A stretch of 64,000 bases of DNA, taken from positions 120,907 to 184,906 of the forward strand of contig NZ_JACIDU010000011.1 of assembly GCF_014196535.1 (NCBI RefSeq), read 5' to 3'. The notes below the pieces were generated by a model. It ran no database searches. It was not told where the DNA came from and worked only from the letters and a program-made list of their open reading frames with translations. Below, in pieces: positions 36,940 to 46,828 of this stretch. A program made the position numbers and the translations under genes. Source of the DNA: Allorhizobium borbori (GTDB lineage: Bacteria > Pseudomonadota > Alphaproteobacteria > Rhizobiales > Rhizobiaceae). Positions within the stretch are counted from its first letter, which is position 1; each line of letters begins with the position of its first letter.

Positions 36940-37550
36940 CGGGCTGAGCTTTTCCCAATGGGGCGCACGTCTTCCGAAATTAAGGAAAACATCAGATGAT
37001 CGCGCCATTCGCCGTTGATTTTCAGATATTTGCGCAAAAGACCTTCCTGCACGAAACCAGACTTTTCCAGAAGTCTTATGCTTCTCTCATTCTCCGGAAT
37101 ACAGGCTGCTTCGATCCTGTGCAACCGGAGACCCTCGAAGATGTAGGGTATTACGAGGGCAACTGCGGCGAACATATGGCCATGTCCGGCATGTTGCGCG
37201 CCCATCCAGTATCCAATCATGCAGCTTTGCGCGGCACCCTTGCGAATGTGGCCGATGGTGATCCCGCCGAGCAACGTCATGTCGGCACGGTCGAAGATGA
37301 AGAGAGGCACCGAAAGCCCGGCGGAATATTCCTGCCGGTTGCGGCTGACCCGTACCCGGAAGCTCGCTTCGCTCAGTTCATCGGCGCGCCAGGTCGGCTC
37401 CCACGGCTGCAGAAACTCGCGGCTGCCCTGCCGCAGGACACGCCATTGCTTGTAGTCGAGATAATCCGGAAGGCGCAGAAAATAGCGGCCTCCCGTCAGT
37501 TCGGGAAATTCCGGTTGCCGCGACAGAAAGCGGAAGACCGATCTCGCCAT
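36936..37550 (-). CDS. GNAT acetyltransferase, RimJ/RimL type
   Basis: The 204-residue protein has the RimJ-like layout: substrate side FLRLPDYLDYKQWRVLRQGSREFLQPWEPTW, then the acetyl-CoA region IGYWMGAQHAGHGHMFAAVALV and RIEAACIPENERSIRLLEKSGFVQEGLLRKY. It may acetylate the N-terminus of a ribosomal protein; the target is unproven. It lies between the M16 peptidase gene and the c-di-GMP phosphodiesterase gene, and its stop overlaps the start of the latter. Confidence 0.9.
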   Translation of the reverse strand: MARSVFRFLSRQPEFPELTGGRYFLRLPDYLDYKQWRVLRQGSREFLQPWEPTWRADELSEASFRVRVSRNRQEYSAGLSVPLFIFDRADMTLLGGITIGHIRKGAAQSCMIGYWMGAQHAGHGHMFAAVALVIPYIFEGLRLHRIEAACIPENERSIRLLEKSGFVQEGLLRKYLKINGEWRDHLMFSLISEDVRPIGKSSAR

Positions 37551-37637
37551 GCCAAACCTCCCGCCCCTTGGAAACGCGCGGCAGTTTGCCTGCCGTCACG
37601 TCACGGGGCTTCTTTCGGCCCCGCTCTCGTTGAGAAG

Positions 37638-38939
37638 TTACGCTTTCGCGCGCGAAAGTGAAGAGAGGATATCGCCGGGCGCCGCAAGCTTTCCAATCGG
37701 ACCGATGGCCGAAATCGTCGGCTTGCCGGTCAGGAACAGGCGCGAGGCCAGGTCCGTCAGCCGGTCAGGCGTCAGCGCAGCCAGACGGTCCAGCACTTCC
37801 TGGTTGGGGATGGTGCGGCCATAGAGCATGACCTGTCTTGCGATCTGGCCGGCACGCGCCGCCGGGCTTTCCTGCGCCATCAGCAGATGGGCACGGGTCT
37901 GCGCGCGGGCGCGGTCGATTTCCTGTTGGCCGATGCTTTCCGTGGCTTTCACCAGTTCACCGGCAATCACTTCCACCAGTTCGGAAAGATCCTCCTCACC
38001 GGTGGCGGCGTGCACGCCGAAAATGCCGGAGTCGGAGAAGGCCCAGTGGAAGGCATAGACGGAGTAACACAGGCCGCGCTTTTCACGCACTTCCTGGAAG
38101 AGGCGCGAGGACATGCCGCCGCCGAGAATGTTGGCCAGCACCTGTGCCGCGTAATAATCGCGGGCATGATAGGCCTTGCCCTCGAAGCCGATCAGCACCT
38201 GCGCATCCATCAGGTCGCGGGTTTCGCGGCTGTCGCCGCCGATGTAGCGGGCAGGCTCGACAACCGGCTTTTCAGCAGGGGCGGGCGGCAGGGCTGCGAA
38301 GCGTTCCTCGACCTGCGCCACGAAGGCGTCGTGATCGATCGCGCCGGCGCCAACCACGAACATGCGGTCGGTGGTGTAGTTGCGGGCCAGATAGTGACGG
38401 ATGTCGTCCGTCGTAAAGCCCTCGACCGTTTCCGGCGTGCCGAGGATCGGGCGGCCGATGGTCTGGTCCTTGAAGACGGTGGCGGAGAAGTGGTCGAACA
38501 CCACATCATCCGGCGTATCGTCGGCGGCGCCGATTTCCTGCAGGATGACGTTCTTCTCGCGGCTCAACTCTTCTTCATCGAAGGCCGAATCCGTCAGGAT
38601 GTCGGCCAGAAGATCGACGGCGAGCGGCACGTTTTCCTTCAGCACGCGGGCGTAATAGGAGGTCGTTTCCGTCGAGGTGGCGGCGTTGAGTTCGCCGCCC
38701 GCATTCTCGATTTCCTCGGCAATCTGGCGTGCGGTGCGGGTGCTCGTGCCCTTGAAGGCCATGTGTTCGAGAAGATGCGCAAGGCCATGTTCGCCTGCGG
38801 TCTCGTCGCGGGAGCCGGAACGCACCCACACGCCGAGCGCGGCGCTTTCCAGATGCGGCATCTTTTCGGTGACCACCGTAAGCCCGGAGGCGAGCCGCGT
38901 GCTCTGGATATTCGGGTTGGCAGCGGTTGCGTTGTCCAT
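37638..38939 (-). CDS. M16 family zinc peptidase (mitochondrial processing peptidase-like)
   Basis: The 433-residue protein has the inverted zinc motif HLLEHMAFKG (HxxEH) near residue 55 and downstream acidic residues in the ENAGGELNAATSTETTSYY and EELSREKNVILQEI regions. Its C-terminal half has the R/Y pair region GGGMSSRLFQEVREKRGLCYSVYA. This is the classic alphaproteobacterial relative of the mitochondrial processing peptidase beta subunit. No signal peptide is seen. The ATG at 38939 overlaps the thrC stop by one base. Confidence 0.93.
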   Translation of the reverse strand: MDNATAANPNIQSTRLASGLTVVTEKMPHLESAALGVWVRSGSRDETAGEHGLAHLLEHMAFKGTSTRTARQIAEEIENAGGELNAATSTETTSYYARVLKENVPLAVDLLADILTDSAFDEEELSREKNVILQEIGAADDTPDDVVFDHFSATVFKDQTIGRPILGTPETVEGFTTDDIRHYLARNYTTDRMFVVGAGAIDHDAFVAQVEERFAALPPAPAEKPVVEPARYIGGDSRETRDLMDAQVLIGFEGKAYHARDYYAAQVLANILGGGMSSRLFQEVREKRGLCYSVYAFHWAFSDSGIFGVHAATGEEDLSELVEVIAGELVKATESIGQQEIDRARAQTRAHLLMAQESPAARAGQIARQVMLYGRTIPNQEVLDRLAALTPDRLTDLASRLFLTGKPTISAIGPIGKLAAPGDILSSLSRAKA

Positions 38940-40339
38940 CAGGCGCGTCCCGCCCGTGTCAGCCCGCCGATATGGCCCTCGACCGCCTTGATGTCGTTGT
39001 CCAGAACGTCGAAGCGTTCCGGCTTGTCCATCATTCCGGCAAGCCACAGCGGCAGGGCAGGGTCGACACCGCTCGCCTTTTTCACCGCTGCCGGGAACTT
39101 GGCGGGATGGGCGGTGGAAAGCGCCACCATCGGGCTGTCGGGCTTTTCGAACTTCTTCGCCACGAACACGCCGATGGCTGTGTGCGGATCGGCGAGATAG
39201 CCGCTGTCGGAAAGCGTGGCGCGGATCGTGTCGGCCACCTGCTTTTCCGAGGCGCGGGCGGCGCGGAAGTCGCGGCGGATAGCCTTCAGCGTATTTGCCT
39301 CGATCTCGAAGCTGCCGGACTGCTTGAGGCCGGCCATGGCGCTGCGCACGCTGCCGGCGTCGCGACCGGAGGCCTCGAACAGCAGCCGTTCGAAGTTGGA
39401 GGAAATCTGGATATCCATCGAGGGCGAGGTGGTTGCCTTCACGGATTTCATCTCGTAGCGGCCGGTCTTCAGCATGCGCGAGAGAATGTCGTTTTCATTG
39501 GTGGCGATGATGAGCTTGCCGATGGGCAGGCCCATGCGCTTGGCGGCATAACCGGCGAAAATATCGCCGAAATTGCCGGTCGGCACGGTGAACGACACCT
39601 TGCGGTCCGGCGCGCCGAGCGAAACGGCCGAGGTGAAATAATAGACGATCTGGGCCATGATGCGAGCCCAGTTGATGGAATTGACGCCCGAAAGGCGCAC
39701 CTTGTCGCGGAAGGCGCCATCATTGAACATGGCTTTGACGAGGTTCTGGCAATCGTCGAAATTGCCGCGTACCGCCAGCGCGTGCACGTTTTCGGCGGTC
39801 GGTGTCGTCATCTGGCGCTGCTGCACCGGCGAAACCTTGCCTTCCGGGAAGAGGATGAAGACATCGGTGCGCGAGCGGCCGGCAAAGGCGTCGATGGCCG
39901 CACCGCCGGTATCGCCGGAGGTGGCGCCGACGATGGTTGCGCGCTCGCCGTTCTTTTCCAGCGCATGGTCCATCAGGCGTGCCAGAAGCTGCATCGCCAC
40001 GTCCTTGAAGGCGAGCGTCGTGCCGTGGAAGAGTTCGAGAATGAAGGCGTTTGGCCCGGTCTGGACCAGCGGCGCTACTGCCGGATGGCGGAACGTGGCA
40101 TAGGCCTCATCGATCATGGCCCGGAATTTTTCCGGTGCGATTTCGTCGCCGACGAAGGGCGAAAGCACCGTGAAAGCGATCTCCTGATAGGACTTGCCGC
40201 GCAGCGCGCGAATGTCGCGCTTGGAAAACTGCGGCCATTCACGCGGAACGTAAAGCCCTCCGTCGCGGGCAAGACCCGCCAGCAATGCTTCCGAAAATGA
40301 GAGGACCGGAGCCTCCCCCCGGGTCGAAATATAGTCCAC
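38939..40339 (-). CDS. thrC: Threonine synthase
   Basis: The 466-residue enzyme is the long fungal/proteobacterial ThrC type. It has the PLP lysine in HGTTLAFKDVAMQLLARLMD, phosphate-binding VGATSGDTGGAAIDAF and FTVPTGNFGDIFAGYAAKRM. It converts O-phosphohomoserine to threonine, completing the pathway that uses ThrB. It heads the thrC / M16 / GNAT / GGDEF-EAL operon, with overlapping or short gaps throughout. Confidence 0.96.
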   Translation of the reverse strand: MDYISTRGEAPVLSFSEALLAGLARDGGLYVPREWPQFSKRDIRALRGKSYQEIAFTVLSPFVGDEIAPEKFRAMIDEAYATFRHPAVAPLVQTGPNAFILELFHGTTLAFKDVAMQLLARLMDHALEKNGERATIVGATSGDTGGAAIDAFAGRSRTDVFILFPEGKVSPVQQRQMTTPTAENVHALAVRGNFDDCQNLVKAMFNDGAFRDKVRLSGVNSINWARIMAQIVYYFTSAVSLGAPDRKVSFTVPTGNFGDIFAGYAAKRMGLPIGKLIIATNENDILSRMLKTGRYEMKSVKATTSPSMDIQISSNFERLLFEASGRDAGSVRSAMAGLKQSGSFEIEANTLKAIRRDFRAARASEKQVADTIRATLSDSGYLADPHTAIGVFVAKKFEKPDSPMVALSTAHPAKFPAAVKKASGVDPALPLWLAGMMDKPERFDVLDNDIKAVEGHIGGLTRAGRA

Positions 40340-40539
40340 GGCGTCTTCCCAAATTTCTGGCGGGGGAAAATCGGCCCGGTCCGGTTTTCGCGCGTCCCAG
40401 CGAAAAAAGGTCCGTGATGCCGCTTACCCTCGATTTTTCAATGCGCCGCTGGTATAGACCATCACCATGGGTCAGGAAAGGCCTGTAACGTCGGATGTGG
40501 CGGGCGTGTGACGCCTGAATGCAAAAGGGTTGAGTTTCC

Positions 40540-41130
40540 GTGTTGTTCAAAGTCTCGCGCGCTGTTGTTTCGCTCTCGCTTCTCGGTGTTCTTGCCGGTT
40601 GCAACTCTTCGTCCAGCCTTTCCGATGCCGCGCCGAAAACGCAGACACCCCTGCCGCCCAATTCATCCTCCATCAATGCCGCCGTGGTTCAGGCAAGCTG
40701 CCCGCAGATCTATCTGCGCGACGGCACCGCCTATCATCGCGCCTATGCCAAGGGCGGCGAGAACGATCCCTCGAAGCTCGTCTATCAGGCCTCCTTCGCC
40801 GATACGACGCGCACCTGCTCGACCGACGGTAACCAGCTCACCATCAATGTGATGGCTCAGGGCCGCATCATCGCCGGCCCGCTCGGCAAGGCCGGCAGCA
40901 TCACCCTTCCGGTGCGTGTCACTGTGACGGAGACCAACCAGATGCAGGTCGAGGAGCAGATCTACTCGCAACTCGTTTCCTTCCCGGTGGACATTCCGGC
41001 TGACTCGCTCTCCGGCCAGTTCCTGTTCAACAAGACCGACGTCTCGATCCCGGCCGCATCCGGCCAGAACGCCAAGGTCTATATCGCTTTCGATACCGCC
41101 CCGCAGGCAACCGGCAAAAAGAAGAAGTAA
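40540..41130 (+). CDS. Putative lipoprotein of unknown function
   Basis: The 196-residue product has a lipoprotein signal (VVSLSLLGVLAGC, lipidated Cys at about residue 21), a Ser/Pro/Thr-rich spacer and a beta-rich domain with a cysteine pair (ASCPQIYLRDGTAYHRAYAK, DTTRTCSTDGNQLTI). The tail is basic (TGKKKK). The start is GTG at 40540 after AAGGG. It resembles uncharacterised rhizobial outer-membrane lipoproteins. It is divergent from thrC. Confidence 0.8.
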   Translation: MLFKVSRAVVSLSLLGVLAGCNSSSSLSDAAPKTQTPLPPNSSSINAAVVQASCPQIYLRDGTAYHRAYAKGGENDPSKLVYQASFADTTRTCSTDGNQLTINVMAQGRIIAGPLGKAGSITLPVRVTVTETNQMQVEEQIYSQLVSFPVDIPADSLSGQFLFNKTDVSIPAASGQNAKVYIAFDTAPQATGKKKK

Positions 41131-41139
41131 GGCTAAACC

Positions 41140-42357
41140 TTATTTCAACCTCAGCCGGAACAAGGCGTAGAGAAGCAGAAGCGCGCTGCCGCCTGCTGCC
41201 GTGAGGAAGGGCGCGCGAAGCGCCATCTCGCGCCCGGCTTCGGTTTCCACCAGCGACACGATCATACCGCCGGCAAGTGCGCCGAGCGGCATCGAGCCCC
41301 AGCCAAAGAAGCGATAGATGCTGTTGACCCGACCGAGCAGGGCGGGCGGAATGCGCCTTTGCCGCCAGGATACGGTGATGACGTTCCACAGCATCGAGCC
41401 GGTCATGAGGGTGAAGAGGGCCGCGGCCACGACGACGGCGTTCGAACTCAGTCCGATGACCGCGTAGGTGAGGCCCCAGATGGTCAGGGCGGTAAAGAGG
41501 CTTGCCTGCGTGCCGATCCGCGCGACGATGGCGGGCGCCCCGAGGCTGCCGGCGACGGCGCCGACGGCAGCGATCGACAGAAGAACGCCATGCCCGGCGG
41601 CGGAAAGCCCGAGAACCTCCTGCGCGAAGAGCACGGTGATCGTCGTTGCCATCATGTAGAGAAAGTTCACCAGTCCCAGCACGACGGCGAGCCGGAGCAA
41701 AGGCTTGTCGTCGCGCATCCAGCGGATGCCCTCGACGAGCGCCGGCCAGAACCGGCTGGAAACCCGCATCTGCGGCGGCAGCGTGATGAGCCAGACGAGG
41801 CCCGCCGCCAGCACGAGCGCCGCGGCATCGAGCCCGAAGGGCAGGGCTATGCCCGCGCCGATCAAAAGGCCGGCGAGCGGCGGTCCGATGAACTGGCCGG
41901 TCAACTGCTCCGCGCTCCACATCTGGCCGTTGGCGGCTTCGAGATCCTGCGGCGCGACGATGGCGGGCAGGATGGTCTGGGCGGCGTTGTCACGCAGCAC
42001 CTCGGCCGAGCCGAGCAGGAAGGCAAGGCCCGCGAGAACCCAGACTGCCGCCGGTTGCGGCGAACCGAGCGCCAGGACCATGATGGCGAGAATGATGGCG
42101 GCACGCAACAGGTCGGCCCGAGCGATCAGCTTGCGCCGGTCGGCCCGGTCGATGATGACGCCGGCGGGCAGCGCGAAAAACAGCCAGGGCAGGCGCCCGG
42201 CGGCGGCCACGGCAGAAATCGCCATGGGGTCGCGTGTCATCAGCGTCGCAAGCCATGGCAGCGCCAGCGAAATCACGCCGTCGCCGAGATTGGTCAGCGC
42301 GCCAGCGGAAAACAGCAGCCGGTAATTGTGGTTGCGAACGAGAAGTGGTGCGGCCAT
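41140..42357 (-). CDS. MFS exporter (EntS/MefA-like 12-TM)
   Basis: The 405-residue protein has about 12 hydrophobic segments, the MFS loop 2-3 motif AGVIIDRADRRKLIARADLLRA and the acidic-basic signature DNAAQTILPAIV that marks the Bcr/EntS-like drug- or siderophore-exporter subfamily. The substrate is unknown. It lies close downstream of the class D beta-lactamase gene in the same direction (86-base gap), so both might be co-transcribed. Confidence 0.85.
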   Translation of the reverse strand: MAAPLLVRNHNYRLLFSAGALTNLGDGVISLALPWLATLMTRDPMAISAVAAAGRLPWLFFALPAGVIIDRADRRKLIARADLLRAAIILAIMVLALGSPQPAAVWVLAGLAFLLGSAEVLRDNAAQTILPAIVAPQDLEAANGQMWSAEQLTGQFIGPPLAGLLIGAGIALPFGLDAAALVLAAGLVWLITLPPQMRVSSRFWPALVEGIRWMRDDKPLLRLAVVLGLVNFLYMMATTITVLFAQEVLGLSAAGHGVLLSIAAVGAVAGSLGAPAIVARIGTQASLFTALTIWGLTYAVIGLSSNAVVVAAALFTLMTGSMLWNVITVSWRQRRIPPALLGRVNSIYRFFGWGSMPLGALAGGMIVSLVETEAGREMALRAPFLTAAGGSALLLLYALFRLRLK

Positions 42358-42443
42358 CCGGAAATTCCCCTTGTCTTTCGGCAGAGGGTGATGCGCGCGC
42401 CTCCAGCCGTCAAGCGTTTCCGTCTAGCAGTGCCGTGCCGCAC

Positions 42444-43259
42444 CTATGGCTTGAACCGTGCGGCAAGTGCTGGCCAGTCGTTCAGCAGCCCGTCGCGCGT
42501 CAGCATTCCGGGGGAACCGCTGGTGCGTTCGCGGGCCTGTGTCAGACGGGCGAAGACGAGGGTCGTGCCCTGGCGTTCCGCCCAGCCGATATACCAGCCA
42601 AAGCCGCGGGCGTAGTCGAAGCTGCGGTCCTTGTTGCGGGGATAGGCGGTTCCGGTCTTGCCATGAACAGTCCAGCCATCGACGGCCTGGCTCTCGATGA
42701 TGGCGCGGGTGTTCGCCATCGCGGTTTTGGTCACGGGCAGGGTGCCGAACATCAGTCTGCGCAGAAAGGCCACCTGTTCACGCGGTGAAACCTTGAGCGA
42801 GGAGCCGATCCACGCTCGGTCGAGCCCGTTGTTTTCTCCGGTATCGCCGGTGAAGTCGGCATTGCCGTAACCGAAGGACCGGGCATAGCGGGTGAGTTCG
42901 GCCGCGCCCATGGTATGCGTGATGCGTTGCGAATACCAGACCACGGAATACCGCATCCAGCTTGCGGGATCGGTGTTGCGCGTCCAGTTGGCGCCGCCCC
43001 AGTCCGGATCGCCCTTGCGGAAGGCCATTACGGGATTGTTTGCGTCCTTCAACACGCCGGCGTCATAGCCCATGACCGCCAGCGGTATTTTGAAGGTGGA
43101 AGCGGGCGTGACGCGGGACTGGCAGTCGCCCTGTTCCAAAAGTACAGCACCTGTCGCGGCATCCGCGACAAGGGTGCACACGATCTTTGCATCCGCCAGC
43201 GCCCCAGTGCCGGGCAGGAAGACAAGAAGGCCGGCTGAAAGTGCGAGCCGACGGCTCAA
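42444..43259 (-). CDS. Class D (OXA-type) beta-lactamase
   Basis: The 271-residue protein has a signal peptide (LALSAGLLVFLPGTGALA) and all the serine-lactamase motifs: S-T-F-K (PASTFKIPLAVMG), S-V-V (YSVVWYSQRI), Y-G-N (FGYGNADFTG) and K-T-G (HGKTGTAYPRN). WxxR-like WIGSSLKVSP is also as expected. It should be a periplasmic beta-lactamase or related penicillin-binding hydrolase. No mobile element flanks it, so it looks chromosomal and intrinsic. Its start overlaps the HAD gene stop (ATGA). Confidence 0.92.
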   Translation of the reverse strand: MSRRLALSAGLLVFLPGTGALADAKIVCTLVADAATGAVLLEQGDCQSRVTPASTFKIPLAVMGYDAGVLKDANNPVMAFRKGDPDWGGANWTRNTDPASWMRYSVVWYSQRITHTMGAAELTRYARSFGYGNADFTGDTGENNGLDRAWIGSSLKVSPREQVAFLRRLMFGTLPVTKTAMANTRAIIESQAVDGWTVHGKTGTAYPRNKDRSFDYARGFGWYIGWAERQGTTLVFARLTQARERTSGSPGMLTRDGLLNDWPALAARFKP

Positions 43260-43945
43260 GCTACCCCGTCCCAGGCTGCCAGCGCCTCGATGGTGGCGGG
43301 CAGGTCGCTCATGCGGGCGATCACGGTTTCAGCGCCGGCATCCATCAGGCGGCTGGCATGGCTTGGATAGGTGTGCGAGGCACCGGTGAAGCCGATGACG
43401 CGCATGCCGGCAGCGCGGGCGCCGGTAATGCCGTGGACGGAATCCTCGATCACCACGGTCTTGCGCGGATCGCCGCCCATCTTCTTGGCGCCGTGCAGGA
43501 AAATGTCCGGCTTCGGCTTGGTCCGGTCGGGGCCAAGGTCCTTGGCGGAGAAGATGTTCGGCGCGAAGGCGCTGTGGAGCCCGACCTTCTTCAACATCAT
43601 GGCAAGCCGGTCGGTGCCGGAATTGGAGCAGATGCAGCGCGGGCCGGCGAGCTTCGCAATGGCTTCGGCCGCGCCGGGAATGATCTGTACGTCTCGCTCC
43701 AGCCGGGCGTCGAGCAGCTTTTCCGACTTGTCGATCAGCGAGGCTGAAAGCGGCACGTCGATTTCCTTTTCCACCGCGAAGAGAATGTCGCGCCACACGA
43801 GACCGGCGAAGCGCTCGCCCATTTCCTCGGGCGTGATGGGATAGCCGGCATCACGCAACAGGGCGGATTCGACCTCCGCGGCGATGATTTCGGAATCGAC
43901 CAGAACACCGTCGCAATCGAAAATAATCAGGTCGAAACTGCTCAT
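43256..43945 (-). CDS. HAD family phosphatase (beta-phosphoglucomutase/GPH-like)
   Basis: The 229-residue protein has HAD motif I IIFDCDGVLVDSE, motif II CICSNSGTDRL, motif III lysine KPKPDIFLHGAKKMGG and motif IV VVIEDSVHGITGARAAGM. The alpha-helical cap lies between I and II. It dephosphorylates or isomerises a small phosphorylated metabolite, which cannot be named from sequence. It is the first gene of a pair or trio with the beta-lactamase. Confidence 0.92.
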   Translation of the reverse strand: MSSFDLIIFDCDGVLVDSEIIAAEVESALLRDAGYPITPEEMGERFAGLVWRDILFAVEKEIDVPLSASLIDKSEKLLDARLERDVQIIPGAAEAIAKLAGPRCICSNSGTDRLAMMLKKVGLHSAFAPNIFSAKDLGPDRTKPKPDIFLHGAKKMGGDPRKTVVIEDSVHGITGARAAGMRVIGFTGASHTYPSHASRLMDAGAETVIARMSDLPATIEALAAWDGVA

Positions 43946-44060
43946 GGCCGTCTTTCTTTCAGCTTTGGAAAATGTGGAAGGCAGCGCCCGTGCAACTGCG
44001 CATCGTCAAGGATGGAGGGTTTTTAGCCCATGTCGGTGGCTTGCTCAAGGCACCCACCCG

Positions 44061-44135
44061 TTAACCACGCTTCTCCCGCTTTTTTCGCGGCAGTGCGAAG
44101 GCGTTGAGACTTTCGTAACCATCTTCAGTAACCAT
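44061..44135 (+). promoter_or_regulatory. Candidate CtrA-type sites upstream of ccrM
   Basis: TTAACCAC at 44061-44068 and two identical GTAACCAT boxes at 44115-44122 and 44128-44135 (13-base period) resemble the TTAACCAT half-site bound by the response regulator CtrA, which controls ccrM in alphaproteobacteria. The pair lies about 50 bases before the ATG. Binding is inferred, not shown. Confidence 0.45.
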
Positions 44136-44168
44136 AGGAGCCACAAAGAGTTTTTCGAGTAAGCGTAA

Positions 44169-45317
<1,149 letters not shown>

Positions 45318-45620
45318 TCCCTGGCTGCAGGCCTGCTCGAAGTGTGCCCCCGATGGTTTAGTACCTTCAGTCCCATTGGGGGAACAGGCGCCCGGTCCGG
45401 ACACGGATCGGGCGCAATCATTTTTTAAAACAATTTGTGGGAGAGTGAAGGTCGGATATGCACCCGCGATGTCTGCGGGACAAACCGCCCGCCCTTGAGC
45501 CCGCGGTTTCGGACGCGAGGATTGAGTTCGGCAGCCATTTGGAAAAATCAGGCATGACATGACCGGACTGGATATTGATCCGGTGAACATGCCCCATTGG
45601 CAAAGGCATCGGAGGCGATC
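45318..45620. other. Intergenic stretch after ccrM
   Basis: These 303 bases hold the ccrM terminator (45388-45427) and then the leader of the DUF805 gene, including GC-rich stems near 45475-45525. I see no further gene. The start of the leader transcript cannot be placed. Confidence 0.5.
45388..45427 (+). terminator. ccrM terminator
   Basis: GCGCCCG (45388-45394) pairs with CGGGCGC (45409-45415), extended by TCCG/CGGA inside. AATCATTTTTT follows. Confidence 0.75.
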
Positions 45621-46187
45621 ATGTCCCGTTTGTTCTATCTTCTGTTTTCGTTCAGCGGGCGGATCGGCCGGCTGAGTTTCGCACTGGGTACGCTGGCCCA
45701 GATCATCCTCATTGCATCCGGTTTTGCGACGCTCGTCTTCTCCTTCGTCCTCACCCGCCATGGCGCCAAGATCGATGAAACGGTTATGAGCCTGTGGATG
45801 GCGCCCATCTTCATGTTTGCAGTCTGGTCGTCGCTCGCCCTGTCGAGCAAGCGATTGCACGATCGTGATCTTTCGGGATTATGGACGCTGATCGCGTTCA
45901 TTCCGGGTGTTGGAACGGTGTGGTGGCTGGCCCAGACCTTCGGCATGCAGGGCACAACGGGTGAAAACCGCTATGGCATGCCGCCCGGTCACGGCCGCGT
46001 TCTCGATGCGGATGAGGAGGACGATCTCGACCGTCGCATCAATGGCGTGTCGGTCCGTGCGGCGCGTTATGCCGGCATTCCCGATATTCTGAAGGAGGCT
46101 TCGGCCCAGACGCGCTCCCGTGGCGGCGCGCCGGCCCTCCAGAACGGCATTCCGCGTGCCCATGGTTTTGGCCGCAGGCGCGCGTGA
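45621..46187 (+). CDS. DUF805 inner-membrane protein
   Basis: The 188-residue protein has three or four hydrophobic segments and the DUF805 signature FSFSGRIGRLSFALGTL, KRLHDRDLSGLWTLIAFIPGVG and a GENRYGMP-like end. A long charged C-terminal tail follows (residues 120-188). The family (YhaH/YhaI in E. coli) is uncharacterised. The ATG at 45621 has GGAGG six bases upstream. It converges with the HAD gene, with six bases between stops. Confidence 0.88.
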   Translation: MSRLFYLLFSFSGRIGRLSFALGTLAQIILIASGFATLVFSFVLTRHGAKIDETVMSLWMAPIFMFAVWSSLALSSKRLHDRDLSGLWTLIAFIPGVGTVWWLAQTFGMQGTTGENRYGMPPGHGRVLDADEEDDLDRRINGVSVRAARYAGIPDILKEASAQTRSRGGAPALQNGIPRAHGFGRRRA

Positions 46188-46193
46188 CCGGCA

Positions 46194-46808
46194 TCAGGCG
46201 GCGATCCCGAAAGCGGACAGATCGGCCCGCAGCTTCTCCGCCCCGGTAAACTGAACGGCCTGCCAGCCGGCGCCCTGTGCGCCCGCCACGTTTGCCGGCA
46301 CGTCATCGATGAACAGCGTGTTTTCCGGCGTCAGGCCGAAAGTCGCGACATGGTGCTCGAAAATCTTCCGGTCTGGCTTGATGAGGCCAACCTCCGCCGA
46401 AACCGTCACGCCGCGCGGCGCATTGAGGAAATTGAAGCGCTGCCGGGCCTCGGCAAAGGTGTCGCGGGCAAAGTTCGTCAGCATGGTCACGTCATGGCCG
46501 GCGGCAATCAGCGAAAGCATGATGGACACGCTGTCTTCCAGGGCATGCGGCACCATTTCGTGCCAGTGGCCGCGAAAAGCGCGGATCTTGTCGGCATATT
46601 CCGGATACTGGCTGATCAGTTCCGCCTCGGCCTCGTCCCATTCGCGGCCCCGGTCCTGTTCTTCGTTCCAGTGATGGGTGCAAACATTGGCGAAGAACCA
46701 CCGGCGTTCCTCGGGGTCGGGAATGATGTGGCTGAACGGAATGTCCGGATCGTAATGGATCAGCACGCGGCCGATATCGAAGACGATGTGGCGGATGGGG
46801 GCGGTCAT
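46194..46808 (-). CDS. HAD family hydrolase (YihX-like)
   Basis: The 204-residue protein has HAD motif I HIVFDIGRVLIHYDPD (first Asp kept, second replaced as in some members), motif II MLTNFARDTF, motif III VGLIKPDRKIFEHH and motif IV TLFIDDVPANVAGAQGAGW. It resembles alpha-D-glucose-1-phosphate phosphatase YihX, but the substrate is not assured. It lies 20 bases downstream of mutY and is probably co-transcribed with it. The ATG at 46808 is chosen; the upstream frame only covers mutY antisense. Confidence 0.88.
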   Translation of the reverse strand: MTAPIRHIVFDIGRVLIHYDPDIPFSHIIPDPEERRWFFANVCTHHWNEEQDRGREWDEAEAELISQYPEYADKIRAFRGHWHEMVPHALEDSVSIMLSLIAAGHDVTMLTNFARDTFAEARQRFNFLNAPRGVTVSAEVGLIKPDRKIFEHHVATFGLTPENTLFIDDVPANVAGAQGAGWQAVQFTGAEKLRADLSAFGIAA

Positions 46809-46828
46809 GGCGGTGTTCCTCGATGATT

